A stretch of 64,000 nucleotides of DNA from Nitrospira sp. (GCA_024998565.1 JACOEM010000001.1:580485-644484), one strand, 5' to 3'; numbered from the stretch's first letter, positions 8,949-18,479 are shown. The notes: generated by a model not told the origin, from the sequence alone. Numbers and translations: made by a program.

Positions 8949-10250
8949 ATGACGCCTGGCCCCCAACTTCCCGATGCGACCCATACCACCCCGCTGACGC
9001 CTGAAACGGAGGCGCAGGTCGATCAATTCGCCCATACGGATATTTTGGTCGGTATTCCCAGCTTCAACAATGTCGAAACCATCGGGCATGTCGTCAAGGC
9101 GGTGAGCGCCGGCCTGGCCAAGTACTTTCCTGAAGCCCGCGCCGTCCTGGTGAATTCGGACGGCGGCTCGACCGACGGGACGCAGCAAGTGGTCTCGCAG
9201 GCCGTCGTCGATCTCAAGACCCTCTTCATCGGCGATCAGCAGAGCTCGCTCCACAAGATCATCACGCCGTATCACGGCATTCCGGGTAAAGGGAGCGCCT
9301 TTCGCACGATTTTTGAAATTGCGCGTCGCTTGAAAGCCAAGGCCTGTGCCGTCGTGGACTCGGATCTGCGGAGCATCACCCCGGAATGGATTGAGTTGCT
9401 GGTGAGTCCGGTATTCGAGCAGGGGTTCGACTACGTCGCGCCCTATTATCTGCGGCACAAGTATGACGGGACCATCACCAACAGCATTGTGTATCCGCTG
9501 ACACGAACCCTCTATGGGCATCGTATCAGACAGCCCATCGGCGGCGATTTCGGTTTTTCCGGCCAGTTGGCCCAGCACTATCTCGACAAGCATGTGTGGG
9601 AATCGGAAGTGGCCAAGTTCGGCATCGACATCTGGATGACGACGGAAGCGATCGCCAGCGGAGCGCGCGTCTGTCAAAGTTTTCTGGGTGCGAAGATCCA
9701 TAACCCCAAAGATCCGGCGGCGGACCTGTCGGCGATGCTGGTGCAGGTGCTCGGCGCCGTGTTCGCGTTGATGGAAGATCACTATGCGGTGTGGGGCAAG
9801 ACGGATGGCTCCAATGCGGTACCGCTGTTCGGGTTTCAATACGAGGTCGGGGTTGAGCCGGTCAACGTCAACGTCGATCGGATGATCAGCACCTTCCGGC
9901 AGGGCCTGAGCGATCTGGGGACGATTTGGGATCAGATTCTCGCCCCCGGTACCAGGCAGAGTCTGCGGCCGTTGGGAACCTGTTCAGCGCAAGACTTTCG
10001 GATTGCCGACAATCTGTGGGCGCGGGTCGTGTATGACGCCGCCGTGGCCTATCGCAATCGTGTGTTGCCGCGCGACCACGTCTTGAAGGCCTTCACTCCC
10101 TTGTACCTGGGGCGAACCGCTTCGTTTGTGTTGGATACCCAGGGGCTCACATCGAGCGAGGCCGAAGGCCGCATCGAAGCCTTGTGCCAAGCGTTTGAAA
10201 AGGATAAGTCTTATCTGGTGGCGCGCTGGAATGAGCCACATGCAGGATAA
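8949..10250 (+). CDS. GpgS-like glycosyltransferase (glucosyl/mannosyl-3-phosphoglycerate synthase type)
   Basis: 433 residues. GT-A fold transferase resembling the GT81 family: nucleotide-sugar start ILVGIPSFNNVETIGHVVKA, DGGSTDGT loop, the GIPGKGSAFRTI loop typical of glucosyl-3-phosphoglycerate synthases, and a DSD metal motif (residues 137-139). GpgS transfers a sugar from a nucleotide donor to 3-phosphoglycerate. The donor cannot be told from sequence. Context supports the assignment: an MPGP-family phosphatase, which would remove the phosphate, is encoded three genes on, with a channel-like membrane protein between. ATG 8949 is the first start after an in-frame stop; the GGAGG at 8927-8931 is rather far upstream. 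Confidence 0.75.
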   Translation: MTPGPQLPDATHTTPLTPETEAQVDQFAHTDILVGIPSFNNVETIGHVVKAVSAGLAKYFPEARAVLVNSDGGSTDGTQQVVSQAVVDLKTLFIGDQQSSLHKIITPYHGIPGKGSAFRTIFEIARRLKAKACAVVDSDLRSITPEWIELLVSPVFEQGFDYVAPYYLRHKYDGTITNSIVYPLTRTLYGHRIRQPIGGDFGFSGQLAQHYLDKHVWESEVAKFGIDIWMTTEAIASGARVCQSFLGAKIHNPKDPAADLSAMLVQVLGAVFALMEDHYAVWGKTDGSNAVPLFGFQYEVGVEPVNVNVDRMISTFRQGLSDLGTIWDQILAPGTRQSLRPLGTCSAQDFRIADNLWARVVYDAAVAYRNRVLPRDHVLKAFTPLYLGRTASFVLDTQGLTSSEAEGRIEALCQAFEKDKSYLVARWNEPHAG

Positions 10251-10307
10251 TGCGCGCGACTCGATCCATCTGAAGGCAGGCTGCAGTAGAGGCCGGAGGA
10301 GGGAAGT

Positions 10308-11015
10308 ATGAAAGAATTTTTTGAGAAGGGGCTACTCGATCCCCTGGAGTTGATGGCGCGGCAGGTCCTTGCGGTGCTGCCGAGCCTCTTGGCGATGTCG
10401 ATCATTTTCTTTGCGGGCCTGGTGGTCGCGTGGACCGCCAGTCAGGCGCTGGAGCGGTTGCTGCGGGTGGTTGGTCTGGATCGATTGTTCGATCGACTGG
10501 GAGTGACGGGCGCATTGTTGCGCGGCGGAGTGAAGACGGACCCGTCCCGGCTGGTAGGGCAGGCGGCCTATTGGCTGGTCATGATTTTCGCCACCGTCGC
10601 CGCCCTGGGCGCGCTCAATCTCCAGCCGATCAACGATTTTGCCAAGTCGTTCCTGGCGTATGTGCCGCATCTCGTGACGGCAGGTCTCATTCTCGTCGCC
10701 GGTTGGTTATTATCCAATTTTGTGTCCCAGGCGGTTCTGATTGCCGCGGTCAATGCGGGCCTGCCTCCGGCGCGACTGGTAGCGACCTGCTCGCGATGGG
10801 GGATTCAACTGTTGGCGGTCGCCATGGCGCTCGAGCAACTCGGGATCGCCCAGAATATCGTGGTGGTGGGATTCGGCATTACACTCGGTGGGCTCGTCAT
10901 GGCCGGGGCGATCGCATTCGGGCTAGGCGCCAAGGATCTGGCGAAAGACTATCTTGAGCGCGGGCTTTCGATTCGCACGCGGGATGGGGCGCCCGATGAT
11001 TTGCGCCATCTCTAA
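10308..11015 (+). CDS. MscS-like membrane protein with conserved TM-helix repeats
   Basis: 235 residues. An amphipathic N-terminus is followed by membrane segments at about residues 25-45, 85-105, 120-143, 165-185 and 185-205 with Gly/Ala-rich helices (VVGFGITLGGLVMAGAIAFGLGAKDLAKDYL). This end pattern is the conserved TM-helix module found in small-conductance mechanosensitive channels. The usual MscS beta domain is absent, so it is a short, pore-only type. It starts 57 bases after the glycosyltransferase stop, with GGAGG-rich sequence upstream. A role in solute release on hypo-osmotic shock is an inference from position. Confidence 0.72.
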   Translation: MKEFFEKGLLDPLELMARQVLAVLPSLLAMSIIFFAGLVVAWTASQALERLLRVVGLDRLFDRLGVTGALLRGGVKTDPSRLVGQAAYWLVMIFATVAALGALNLQPINDFAKSFLAYVPHLVTAGLILVAGWLLSNFVSQAVLIAAVNAGLPPARLVATCSRWGIQLLAVAMALEQLGIAQNIVVVGFGITLGGLVMAGAIAFGLGAKDLAKDYLERGLSIRTRDGAPDDLRHL

Positions 11016-11062
11016 GGCAACCGCTGTTTCGACCAATAACACATCGATGAGAAGGATCTGGC

Positions 11063-11290
11063 GTGACCGATAAAATTTCAGACGTTGATGCTGAGGCCAA
11101 GGCGCGTCGCTGGCTGGGCGGCGAAGCGGCCGTGCCCCGTTACCCCCACCGGCGTCAGAGCCCGTTCGTGTTCAACCGCTCGCTTGTGGGCCTTGTGGCG
11201 TTTGCGGTCGGACTAGGGTTTGCCGGTGGACTTCTGGCAGGTCTCCAGTGTCGGCGTCGTCCTCCTGTCTCTGCGAAGGAGTCACCATGA
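11063..11290 (+). CDS. Small single-helix membrane protein
   Basis: 75 residues from GTG 11063, with AGAAGGA about 8 bases upstream. The first 30 residues are polar and basic (AKARRWLGGEAAVPRYPHRRQ), then one hydrophobic segment (SLVGLVAFAVGLGFAGGLLAGL, roughly residues 40-61) and a basic tail (CRRRPP). No family recognised. It follows the channel-like gene by 47 bases on the same strand and could be an accessory subunit. Confidence 0.5.
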   Translation: MTDKISDVDAEAKARRWLGGEAAVPRYPHRRQSPFVFNRSLVGLVAFAVGLGFAGGLLAGLQCRRRPPVSAKESP

Positions 11291-11345
11291 ATCGACCATT
11301 GCAGCGTTGGTGCCGGGTGGTTCGTGAGTGCCGATCCGCTGATCG

Positions 11346-12182
11346 TCAAAGAGTCGGCAACAGATCCATGAGGCTTCGGTTCCATCCCACAGGCCCCACC
11401 CCTTCAGCGCGGGTGAGCTGGGGACACTGCACGTCCGGATCGTAGGAACCGTCCGGCTTCCGGACGAGAATGGGGTAGGTCACTGCTTCCAGCATGGGAA
11501 GGTCGTTCAGACTATCTCCAATGCCCACGGTGATCAGGGCGCGTCCCTCCTGCTGTGTGCGCCGCTCGTACCAGGCAATGAGTCGCCGGCTCGCAACCCC
11601 TTTATCGTTCTCTCCCATCAAATGATGGAACCGCCCCCCTCGGGTCCAGCGCAAGCCGCGGGTTGCCGCCGCTGCCGACAAGCGGCTCCAGACCATCCCA
11701 TTCGACTCCACCACAACCGGCTCATCGTATTCCCGTTGGGTGGCCAGTAGGGTCTCCGCAGGAGACAGCCCCGTGAGGGCTGACACCTCTTTGAGAGTGA
11801 GATCCCCGAACCCTCGCAAGTGACAGCCCAGATCCCGACCGATTTCTTTCAGCGCCGTCCTGAGCCGGACATAGGGGGTGCCGATTTCGACCACATCGTA
11901 GTCCCCGCGGGGTGCGGCCTGTCCCAAAGGAAATGGGAAATAGCCTTTGGGGATGAATAAGGCCCCGCCGTTTTCGACGATAAAGGGATGGTGATTGTCC
12001 AGGCGAAGTCGCAGTGGCTCCATTTCCGATCTGGTCTTGCTCGAAACCAGAATCAGGGACGCATCCAGGGCCCGAATAGCCGAGAGGGCCTCCCTGGCTG
12101 CCTCATAGGAATATGTGGTGGCGTCGAGGAGGGTTCCATCGAGGTCTGTAAGGATGAGGATGTGGGTCTTGGTCGATGGCAT
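11346..12182 (-). CDS. Mannosyl-3-phosphoglycerate phosphatase family HAD hydrolase
   Basis: 278 residues. HAD motif I is TDLDGTLL (nucleophile D13, D15), followed by the type IIB cap; motif II is in LILVSSKTRSEME; the VENGGALFIPKG segment and GENDKGVASRRL are typical of the MPGP/YedP subfamily; motif IV is GIGDSLNDLPML. These enzymes dephosphorylate mannosyl- or glucosyl-3-phosphoglycerate to the compatible solute. It is convergent with the GpgS-like operon, which supports a two-step pathway encoded within 3.3 kb. Confidence 0.82.
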   Translation of the reverse strand: MPSTKTHILILTDLDGTLLDATTYSYEAAREALSAIRALDASLILVSSKTRSEMEPLRLRLDNHHPFIVENGGALFIPKGYFPFPLGQAAPRGDYDVVEIGTPYVRLRTALKEIGRDLGCHLRGFGDLTLKEVSALTGLSPAETLLATQREYDEPVVVESNGMVWSRLSAAAATRGLRWTRGGRFHHLMGENDKGVASRRLIAWYERRTQQEGRALITVGIGDSLNDLPMLEAVTYPILVRKPDGSYDPDVQCPQLTRAEGVGPVGWNRSLMDLLPTL

Positions 12183-12583
12183 ACTCGTTGATCACAGTAT
12201 ACGAACCCCCGGTGACGGATCAAAGATCATTCTCGAGCGGTCCCCACACCTGCCGACGGTGGCGAATTCCAGGCCCTGTGTCAGAACCGGCACAGGAGAA
12301 TCCCTAATCAAGATCGTGTCCAGGAATGCCGAGAAGGATAGACACATAGCCGTGTCGGAGATCTGGGTGACCTTATCCGGGAGAACGGCACGCATTCCAT
12401 GGGTATCACCGCATCATGGCTCAGAAGAGGACCATGTAGTGGCCAAGGCACTTCCCTTGCTTTCCCCCCGAATGGTGCAGTTGTTCAAGGCGGTGGACTG
12501 CCCGGTTGGGATGGTCACAGCCGACATTTTAGTTGTGAAGTCATGCGACGTGAGAAATGTCTGTAACTTTATAGGTTTATACA
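12183..12583. other. 401-base intergenic region, no gene recognised
   Basis: Lies between the phosphatase start and the large TPR gene, so it must carry promoters for both directions. Open frames here (12115-12594 plus, 12192-12395 minus) show no family features and no good ribosome site. The 50 bases before 12584 are AT-rich (ACTTTATAGGTTTATACA) and probably include the -10 of the large gene, but I cannot fix a -35. Confidence 0.4.
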
Positions 12584-15500
12584 GTGCGATCTGATAAGAA
12601 ATCTCCTCTGAAGTCAGACAAAAAAGTCCTTCCGAAGGTCCAGAAAAAGGGGAGCATCGGCTTCAACAAGAAGTCGGCGCTGCTCGAAGATGCCATTACA
12701 CAAATGAACGCCGGCAAGTACGGCCGGGCGTCCTCCGCGTTAAAAGACCTGCTTGCGCTTGACCCGCTCAATGCGGAAGCCCGGCGCCTCTTCGCCACCC
12801 TCCATCTGCGGCTGGGCAGTCTCATGAGCGCCAGGACGGCGTTCGAATCGCTGGCTCGGGAAGCGATGGAGCGGCAGGACTACTGGTTGGCGGAGTCGCT
12901 CCTGCGGGAATATCTGACGGCGGGACCCCGCTATGTTCCGTTCCTGGAGATGCTCGGCCGTGTCTATGAGGAAAAGGGCGACGTGATGGCGGCGGTGGCT
13001 GAGTACGGCAAGGCGGTGGAGGTGTTGCTGGAGGATCCGGACACCGACCATCCGAACCGGGCCAGCGATCTCTTTGCCCGTATTCGTTCCCTGGCCCCGG
13101 GAAGTCCGGTGGCCTTTCGTTTCGCGGCCATGTTCGACACGGTTACGGGGCAGGTCCTGCAGGCTTCTCAGCCGTCCACGGTCGAGACGCTCAACGAGAC
13201 CACTCAAGCTTCGGCACTCACCGAGACTCCCCCTGATACAGACTCTGCGGTGGTCATGCCTTGGGAGCAGGTGGAGACGGCCTCCAGTGATGTCCCATGT
13301 CAACAGGAGATCCAGAGCTCGGCGGTCGAGCAGTCCCCTGAGGGGATCGCTGCAGCCACCTCCTCTTCGACCCTGGAGGCGGTGATGGAAGGTCTGCCGC
13401 AGGGTAGGCCAGAGGAGTCACTGTCGGTCACGCCGCCGGTCGATGGGCCACAGGAGTCGGAGGTTCCACTTCAATCTGAGTCCTCCGTTTCAGCCGTCAT
13501 CCCGGCGGTGGAGCCGGTGCAGGTTGCCGCTGAAAGTGATCTTCCTGTCAGAGATGTCGCGCCTGCTTCGACAGAGCCGGCCGAAATAGTGTCTGCACCG
13601 GTTGCTGAGGTGTCCCTTCCCACGATTGACGCCTCGGCGAAAACCGGTCCGGACTCGATCCCCACACCGTTGGCATCTTCTGCGCCGGTGCCCTGGGATC
13701 AGGTAGAAGAGGCCGCTGAGATCATTCCTCCGCAGCCTGAAGGAACGGCGGCGTCGCCGACGGACATTGCTCCTAGCCCTTCGGGAGAGACGACCCCCAC
13801 ACCATCAGTGGTCGAGTCGGCAGTCCCCACGATCGAGGTTCTCACGCAGTCCAGTGCGCACCCGATTGCCACCGCACCGGCGAGCCCCGCGCCGATGCCT
13901 TGGGACCAGATCGAAGAGGTTGCGGTCGTAATCCCCTCGCCGCCGCCGAGTCCGGAACCGTTCATGGTTGACCCCGAGTCATTGCCGCCCACGCAGAGCG
14001 AAGTGTCAACGCTGCCGTTGGACGGGGTGGCTCCAGTCCAACCTGTCGAACCTGGACCGCCGGCTGCTGCCGCTTCGATGCCGTCCGAAGAGATGGACCT
14101 CTGTACACCAGAGTCTGAGCCCATCACGCCGACGATCGAAGTGCTCACCCAGGCCAGTATCCACCCAATTGCCCAAGCGCCGACAAGTCCTGCGCCGATG
14201 CCCTGGGATCAGATCGAAGAAGCAACGGGTGCTGTGGAGGCGCGTACTAAGCCCCTGGTGGAGCCTGGAACAGATGAGGTTGAGCACACGATCGAGTCAC
14301 CTGTTACCAACCAGGCGGGCGAGGGCAGTCGGGCCGCGGAGCCGGTTCCCTCGTCGCGTCCTTCGGAACTCACCTCATCGGGACTCTCATGGGAGGAAAT
14401 TCTTGCGGCCGTGGCGGCCATGCAAGCGTCTCCTGCGCCCGCTCAGACGCCTTCGGCTGGTGAGCAACAGCCTGCTTCCGGTGCGGCGGCACAGGAGCGG
14501 ACGGACGGCGCGCTCACGGCTCCACCGGCTCCCGCAGAGGAAGAGTCCCCCTTGTTCGAGGCGACGGTACCGGACATCTCGGCTGATCAGCCCGCGGCAA
14601 CTCCATCCCTATCGGCACCCATGCCATGGGAACAGATTGAAGCGGACGATGTCACGATTCCGCGCCAGGAGCCTGAGCCGGAGTTTGGTTCGGCCTCTGC
14701 CGAGGATGCCGTGGTAGTGCAGGACGCCACGGTGGCCTTGCCTGTCGTGTCCGACGCGACTGAGGCACCGTTTGTCGGAGAGGCTTGTTCGGTTGAAGCC
14801 GTTGCTGATCGTCCTGTGGAGCCTGCCGCCACAGAGATTTCGGAGTTGCGGATTCTCTCCCCGGATGCTCCGATTGCGGTGCCTGAGGAATCTATTTGTA
14901 TTCCAGTCGAGACTTCCAAGGCGGTCGAGGGACCGATTCCGGACGCCGTGCCTGAAGCTGAGCAACCGGCCGAATCCACGATCGATCGAGCGGAGGAGCC
15001 TCCGTTGCGCCTGGCCGACAGTGAGTCGGTTATCGCCACGGTGCCGGAGGAACCGTCACCTGTTCCGGTCGAACCGGTGACGGAGTTTGCTATTGCCGTG
15101 AGCACTGACGTCCCGCCGACGGAACCGGAGTTGGTCATCGTCGAAGAGCCTCAGGCACCGGTCGGCGAGGCGAGTGCGGAACTGCCTTCGGAACCAGTCC
15201 TGCCGGTGGAGCGGCCCGCGGAGAGTCTTGGCTTACAGCATGTCATGGTCGAGCCAGCGCCGGAGGCGGTTGCCGAGGACCTCGTTCCTGCTGCCGCGTC
15301 GTCGCTAGTCGACGGGCAGCCGGTTGCGGGAGTGGAGCCGGTTGCACCCGATGCTCCCTTGCCGGCGGTTGTTCCGGAGGTGACACCTCAATCAGAGCCG
15401 GAGATGGTGGTGACCGAGCAGGAGCCATCTTCTCAATTGGCGTTGGAGGTTCGTGACGTTGACACGGTTTCCATAAGCGTACCCACTGAGCCCCCGGTGG

Positions 15501-17482
15501 AGGCATCGCGTACCTCGGTCGCGTCGGCTCCTGAGACAGTCTCACTGACACCTGTTCCTCAGCCGATTGTTGGAGAAGCGGAAGAAGCTGTTTTGCCTCC
15601 GGTCGAACTAACGCAAGAGTCGGTCGTCGCTCCATCACCAGAACTTGTGGAGGCTCCTGCGGAGTCTGTGGCTTCTTCGGATGAGCAGGCGCCGACTCCA
15701 ACGGCTCAGGCCGATTCTCCGACCGACACAGGTGAGGGGCTGCGGATTCTGTGGGATGACTCCTTGTCTAAGCCGATTCCGAGCGCCTCAACCGGAAACA
15801 TGCTGACGCGCTGGCTCAAGAAGCCTGCAGAGCCTGTGCCGAATAAAGTTGCTGAGGCTAATCCCCCTGCGACCGTTCCCGATGAAGCACCGACTCCTGT
15901 TCCTGCTGTGTCTGTCGAGCAACAGGAGCCCGCCGTCGTTACGGTGGAGCGCCTGCCCGACGAACAGGAAGCTGTGGCGCCTATGCACGTGTACGAGCCC
16001 GTCGCTCGACCCAAGCCGAGTCAGCCTGCCGGAGCCGGCACGTGGACTCGAATGGGCGAGCTGGTGGCCTCACTGGTTGGAGCCGGAGTCTCGACGACCC
16101 AGTCCTTAGTCGTCATGGCTCTTGCGCTGGTCGGACTCACGCTTGTACTGATCGGCGGAGTGGTCGGGGCGGTCGCTCTGACGTGGCTCGTTCTGGAGGA
16201 GCAGCCCAGTGCGGCCTATCGCACGATGACGTCGGTGCCGCAACATACATTGCAGGATTCCAGCAAGAACGGATACGTCCTGCTCCTTGGATTCGGCGTT
16301 GCGGCGTCCCAGGATCCAGTACAGGCCGGGATAGACCGGCGTGTGGAAGGGGCCGATCATGCCTATGCCCACACCTGCTTGACCGGTGAGGGAGCATTGT
16401 CCGGCGCGGATCAGGGGGCTTCTGCGGAGTCGGTGGGTAAGTGGATGAAGACTGCCGATCCGGCGGCGCAGATGCGCGCGGAGGCGACGGATGTGAAGGG
16501 ATGGGCATCCCGGGCCGAGGTCAGTCTGGGACGATACCGGCAGTGGCTGACAAAGCCCTTTGAAGATTGGGGATATGGACAATCAATGACCCCGAACTGC
16601 GGCCTCATTCTCTATGCTCATCAACTCTATATTGCCGAGGGGTTTGCGCAGGATGTTGAGGCCGGGGTTGCACGGCTTGAGACGGATTTGACGGCCTGGC
16701 GTACGGTCTTGGGGCAGGCCAGAACATTGCCGGTGAAAATGCTGGCCAGTGCCGCGATGAATGATGACGTCAGGGTCATGAGCGGACTCTTGCTCCGGCC
16801 TGAGCTTGACGACCGATTCGTCAGCCGATTGGCTAAACTCGCCCGGCCGCTTGAGCAGGCAGAGCAGTCGGTCCGATGGCCGATGCAGAGTCAGTTCGTG
16901 CTGGCCACCAAGACGCTGAACCAGGCGATGAACGAGGACCGGTCCGATGCTCGGCCGTTCTATGGCTCCATCGCGGCGGCGTTACCGCTCCCGAAGCAGC
17001 GCCGGTTCAATGCCTATGCGCAATATTATGAGGCCGCGGGCAAGGCTGCGGCAGAGGGGCGGTACATTGATTTGCCGAAACAGTCTCAGTTTGTGCACGC
17101 GCCTCCGTATGGGATCGGGGACATGGTGATGAATCCCATTGAAAGCCTCGTCGGGGTGGATACCCTTCCGACATGGGAGACCTATGCAGGTCGAGTGCTG
17201 GAAACGGATGCGCGCTTACGGCTGGCTTCCCTGCAGGCCTGGTTGCGCCGGACGCCACCGGAGCAAGACCTGCTCACCAGAATTGCCAAGGCGGGGCAAG
17301 GCGTGTACGACCCCTTCACCGGGTTCCCCATGCTGGTGAACATGAAGAAGGGTGTTCTCTATAGTGTCGGCCAGGACTTGAAGGACAATGAAGCACAGGA
17401 CCGGTTCGACCTGGTGGCGCCGATTCCCTCGGTCGCATGGGCCGGTGGAAAGCGGCCTGCAGACGCGGATAAATCCAAGTAA
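12584..17482 (+). CDS. Giant TPR / disordered / single-helix membrane protein with repeated PW(D/E)Q(I/V)E motif
   Basis: 1632 residues from GTG 12584. Four parts: (1) residues 1-35 lysine-rich; (2) about 35-200 helical TPR-like repeats (MNAGKYGRASSALKDLLALDP, then AESLLREYLTAGPRYVP); (3) about 205-1150 very long, low-complexity, acidic, rich in Pro, Glu, Val, Ala and Ser, surely disordered; (4) a transmembrane helix at about 1176-1204, then about 430 folded-looking residues. Within the disordered part a short motif recurs: MPWEQVE (225), VPWDQVEE (369), MPWDQIEE (438), MPWDQIEE (539), MPWEQIE (680), with weaker LSWEEI (603) and ILWDD (1057). Copies 438 and 539 sit in a longer duplicated block. 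No known family for the C-terminus. The motif looks like a docking site; the partner is unknown. Confidence 0.85.
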   Translation: MRSDKKSPLKSDKKVLPKVQKKGSIGFNKKSALLEDAITQMNAGKYGRASSALKDLLALDPLNAEARRLFATLHLRLGSLMSARTAFESLAREAMERQDYWLAESLLREYLTAGPRYVPFLEMLGRVYEEKGDVMAAVAEYGKAVEVLLEDPDTDHPNRASDLFARIRSLAPGSPVAFRFAAMFDTVTGQVLQASQPSTVETLNETTQASALTETPPDTDSAVVMPWEQVETASSDVPCQQEIQSSAVEQSPEGIAAATSSSTLEAVMEGLPQGRPEESLSVTPPVDGPQESEVPLQSESSVSAVIPAVEPVQVAAESDLPVRDVAPASTEPAEIVSAPVAEVSLPTIDASAKTGPDSIPTPLASSAPVPWDQVEEAAEIIPPQPEGTAASPTDIAPSPSGETTPTPSVVESAVPTIEVLTQSSAHPIATAPASPAPMPWDQIEEVAVVIPSPPPSPEPFMVDPESLPPTQSEVSTLPLDGVAPVQPVEPGPPAAAASMPSEEMDLCTPESEPITPTIEVLTQASIHPIAQAPTSPAPMPWDQIEEATGAVEARTKPLVEPGTDEVEHTIESPVTNQAGEGSRAAEPVPSSRPSELTSSGLSWEEILAAVAAMQASPAPAQTPSAGEQQPASGAAAQERTDGALTAPPAPAEEESPLFEATVPDISADQPAATPSLSAPMPWEQIEADDVTIPRQEPEPEFGSASAEDAVVVQDATVALPVVSDATEAPFVGEACSVEAVADRPVEPAATEISELRILSPDAPIAVPEESICIPVETSKAVEGPIPDAVPEAEQPAESTIDRAEEPPLRLADSESVIATVPEEPSPVPVEPVTEFAIAVSTDVPPTEPELVIVEEPQAPVGEASAELPSEPVLPVERPAESLGLQHVMVEPAPEAVAEDLVPAAASSLVDGQPVAGVEPVAPDAPLPAVVPEVTPQSEPEMVVTEQEPSSQLALEVRDVDTVSISVPTEPPVEASRTSVASAPETVSLTPVPQPIVGEAEEAVLPPVELTQESVVAPSPELVEAPAESVASSDEQAPTPTAQADSPTDTGEGLRILWDDSLSKPIPSASTGNMLTRWLKKPAEPVPNKVAEANPPATVPDEAPTPVPAVSVEQQEPAVVTVERLPDEQEAVAPMHVYEPVARPKPSQPAGAGTWTRMGELVASLVGAGVSTTQSLVVMALALVGLTLVLIGGVVGAVALTWLVLEEQPSAAYRTMTSVPQHTLQDSSKNGYVLLLGFGVAASQDPVQAGIDRRVEGADHAYAHTCLTGEGALSGADQGASAESVGKWMKTADPAAQMRAEATDVKGWASRAEVSLGRYRQWLTKPFEDWGYGQSMTPNCGLILYAHQLYIAEGFAQDVEAGVARLETDLTAWRTVLGQARTLPVKMLASAAMNDDVRVMSGLLLRPELDDRFVSRLAKLARPLEQAEQSVRWPMQSQFVLATKTLNQAMNEDRSDARPFYGSIAAALPLPKQRRFNAYAQYYEAAGKAAAEGRYIDLPKQSQFVHAPPYGIGDMVMNPIESLVGVDTLPTWETYAGRVLETDARLRLASLQAWLRRTPPEQDLLTRIAKAGQGVYDPFTGFPMLVNMKKGVLYSVGQDLKDNEAQDRFDLVAPIPSVAWAGGKRPADADKSK

Positions 17483-17861
17483 CCCGATCTCCTCAACCAC
17501 ATTCTGGTCTGCTGCCGACCCTCCCTCCCACCTTCCTTTTCAGCCCGGTCAACCGGAAGCATCCTAATGCGTTGTCCTCTCCTAGCACGCGGTCTAGGGG
17601 AGAGGGTGTGACTATCCAGAGACGGGAAGAGGGGATGGACGAGCGGATGGTCGGCGATGCCATGGTGCATTGCCTGCCTTTCCTTGATTTCACGGTCGTT
17701 CGAGTCGAGAATCTACCCGATCTCAGCTTCAGCCGGGCCACCAGTATCTGCGTTCGGAGAAGTGCTCACTATGGGACTTGCTCGCAGGAGGCGATCCTCG
17801 TGTCGGCAGGTATTGGAGATGGTGGTCCGGCAGGTTGTCGGGTGGAAGTGGATAGGCGGGA
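17483..17861. other. 379-base intergenic region with imperfect hairpin
   Basis: No convincing gene. At 17574-17606 an imperfect inverted repeat (CCTCTCCTAG against CTAGGGGAGAGG) follows the large gene but lacks a T-run. The ORFs at 17572-17865 and 17713-18225 have no family features. The region should hold the promoter of the sigma-factor operon. Confidence 0.35.
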
Positions 17862-18479
17862 ATGAACGGCTGTCATTCCCAGATTGCCGTCGATGGACAG
17901 CCAGGCAGCCTGTGCCTGGGTGAGAGGGTGGGATCACTGGATCGAACCCAGGCATTGGATCGGTTCCTGGCAGGGATTGAGCGGCGCGCATTCCGCATGG
18001 CCCATATCGCCACGGGGAATGAGGATGAGGCGCTCGATCTGGTGCAGGATGCCATGTTGAAGCTGGCGCACAAGTATGGCGAACGGGCCGAGGAGGAATG
18101 GGGCCCGCTGTTCCACTGTATTCTGCAGAGCCGCATTCGGGACTGGTATCGCCGCGAGAGGGTGCGCAATCGCCTGCGGGAATTTTTCCGCAGCCCTCAC
18201 GATGAAGAGGAGGGGGAGGATCCACTGGAGCAGATTGCGGATGCGACCGCCGTGGCGCCGGATGAGGACGTGCAGCGTAAACGTGCTTGTGCGGAGCTGG
18301 AGGTGGCGTTGCGAGCCCTTCCGCTGCGACAGCAGCAGGCGTTTCTGTTGCGCATTTGGGAAGAACTGGATGTCGCGCAAACGGCTCAAGCCATGGGCTG
18401 TTCGCAAGGCAGTGTCAAAACGCATTTGTTCCGGGCGTTGCAGGTGTTGCGAACGCGGTTGGGAGCGCATTGGCCATGA
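17862..18479 (+). CDS. Sigma-70 family (ECF-type) RNA polymerase sigma factor
   Basis: 205 residues. Region 2 spans about 35-110 (FLAGIERRAFRMAHIATGNEDEALDLVQDAMLKLA, then the W-GPLFHCILQSRIRDWYRR helix) and region 4 about 140-200 (ALPLRQQQAFLLRIWEELDVAQTAQAMGCSQGSVKTHLFRALQVLR), with the helix-turn-helix for -35 recognition. There is no region 1 or 3. Gene overlaps the next by 4 bases (ATGA), and that next product is a small membrane protein, the usual sigma/anti-sigma layout. The first 35 residues have no homology, so a later start is possible. Confidence 0.9.
   Translation: MNGCHSQIAVDGQPGSLCLGERVGSLDRTQALDRFLAGIERRAFRMAHIATGNEDEALDLVQDAMLKLAHKYGERAEEEWGPLFHCILQSRIRDWYRRERVRNRLREFFRSPHDEEEGEDPLEQIADATAVAPDEDVQRKRACAELEVALRALPLRQQQAFLLRIWEELDVAQTAQAMGCSQGSVKTHLFRALQVLRTRLGAHWP

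Noticed and set aside
12115-12594. Plus ORF in the gap before the giant gene
   Set aside because: No RBS, no family resemblance, and it overlaps the phosphatase start on the other strand.
13201-15780. Repetitive DNA in the giant gene considered as a CRISPR or tandem-repeat array
   Set aside because: Repeats are irregularly spaced, coding and in frame; no constant repeat/spacer pattern.
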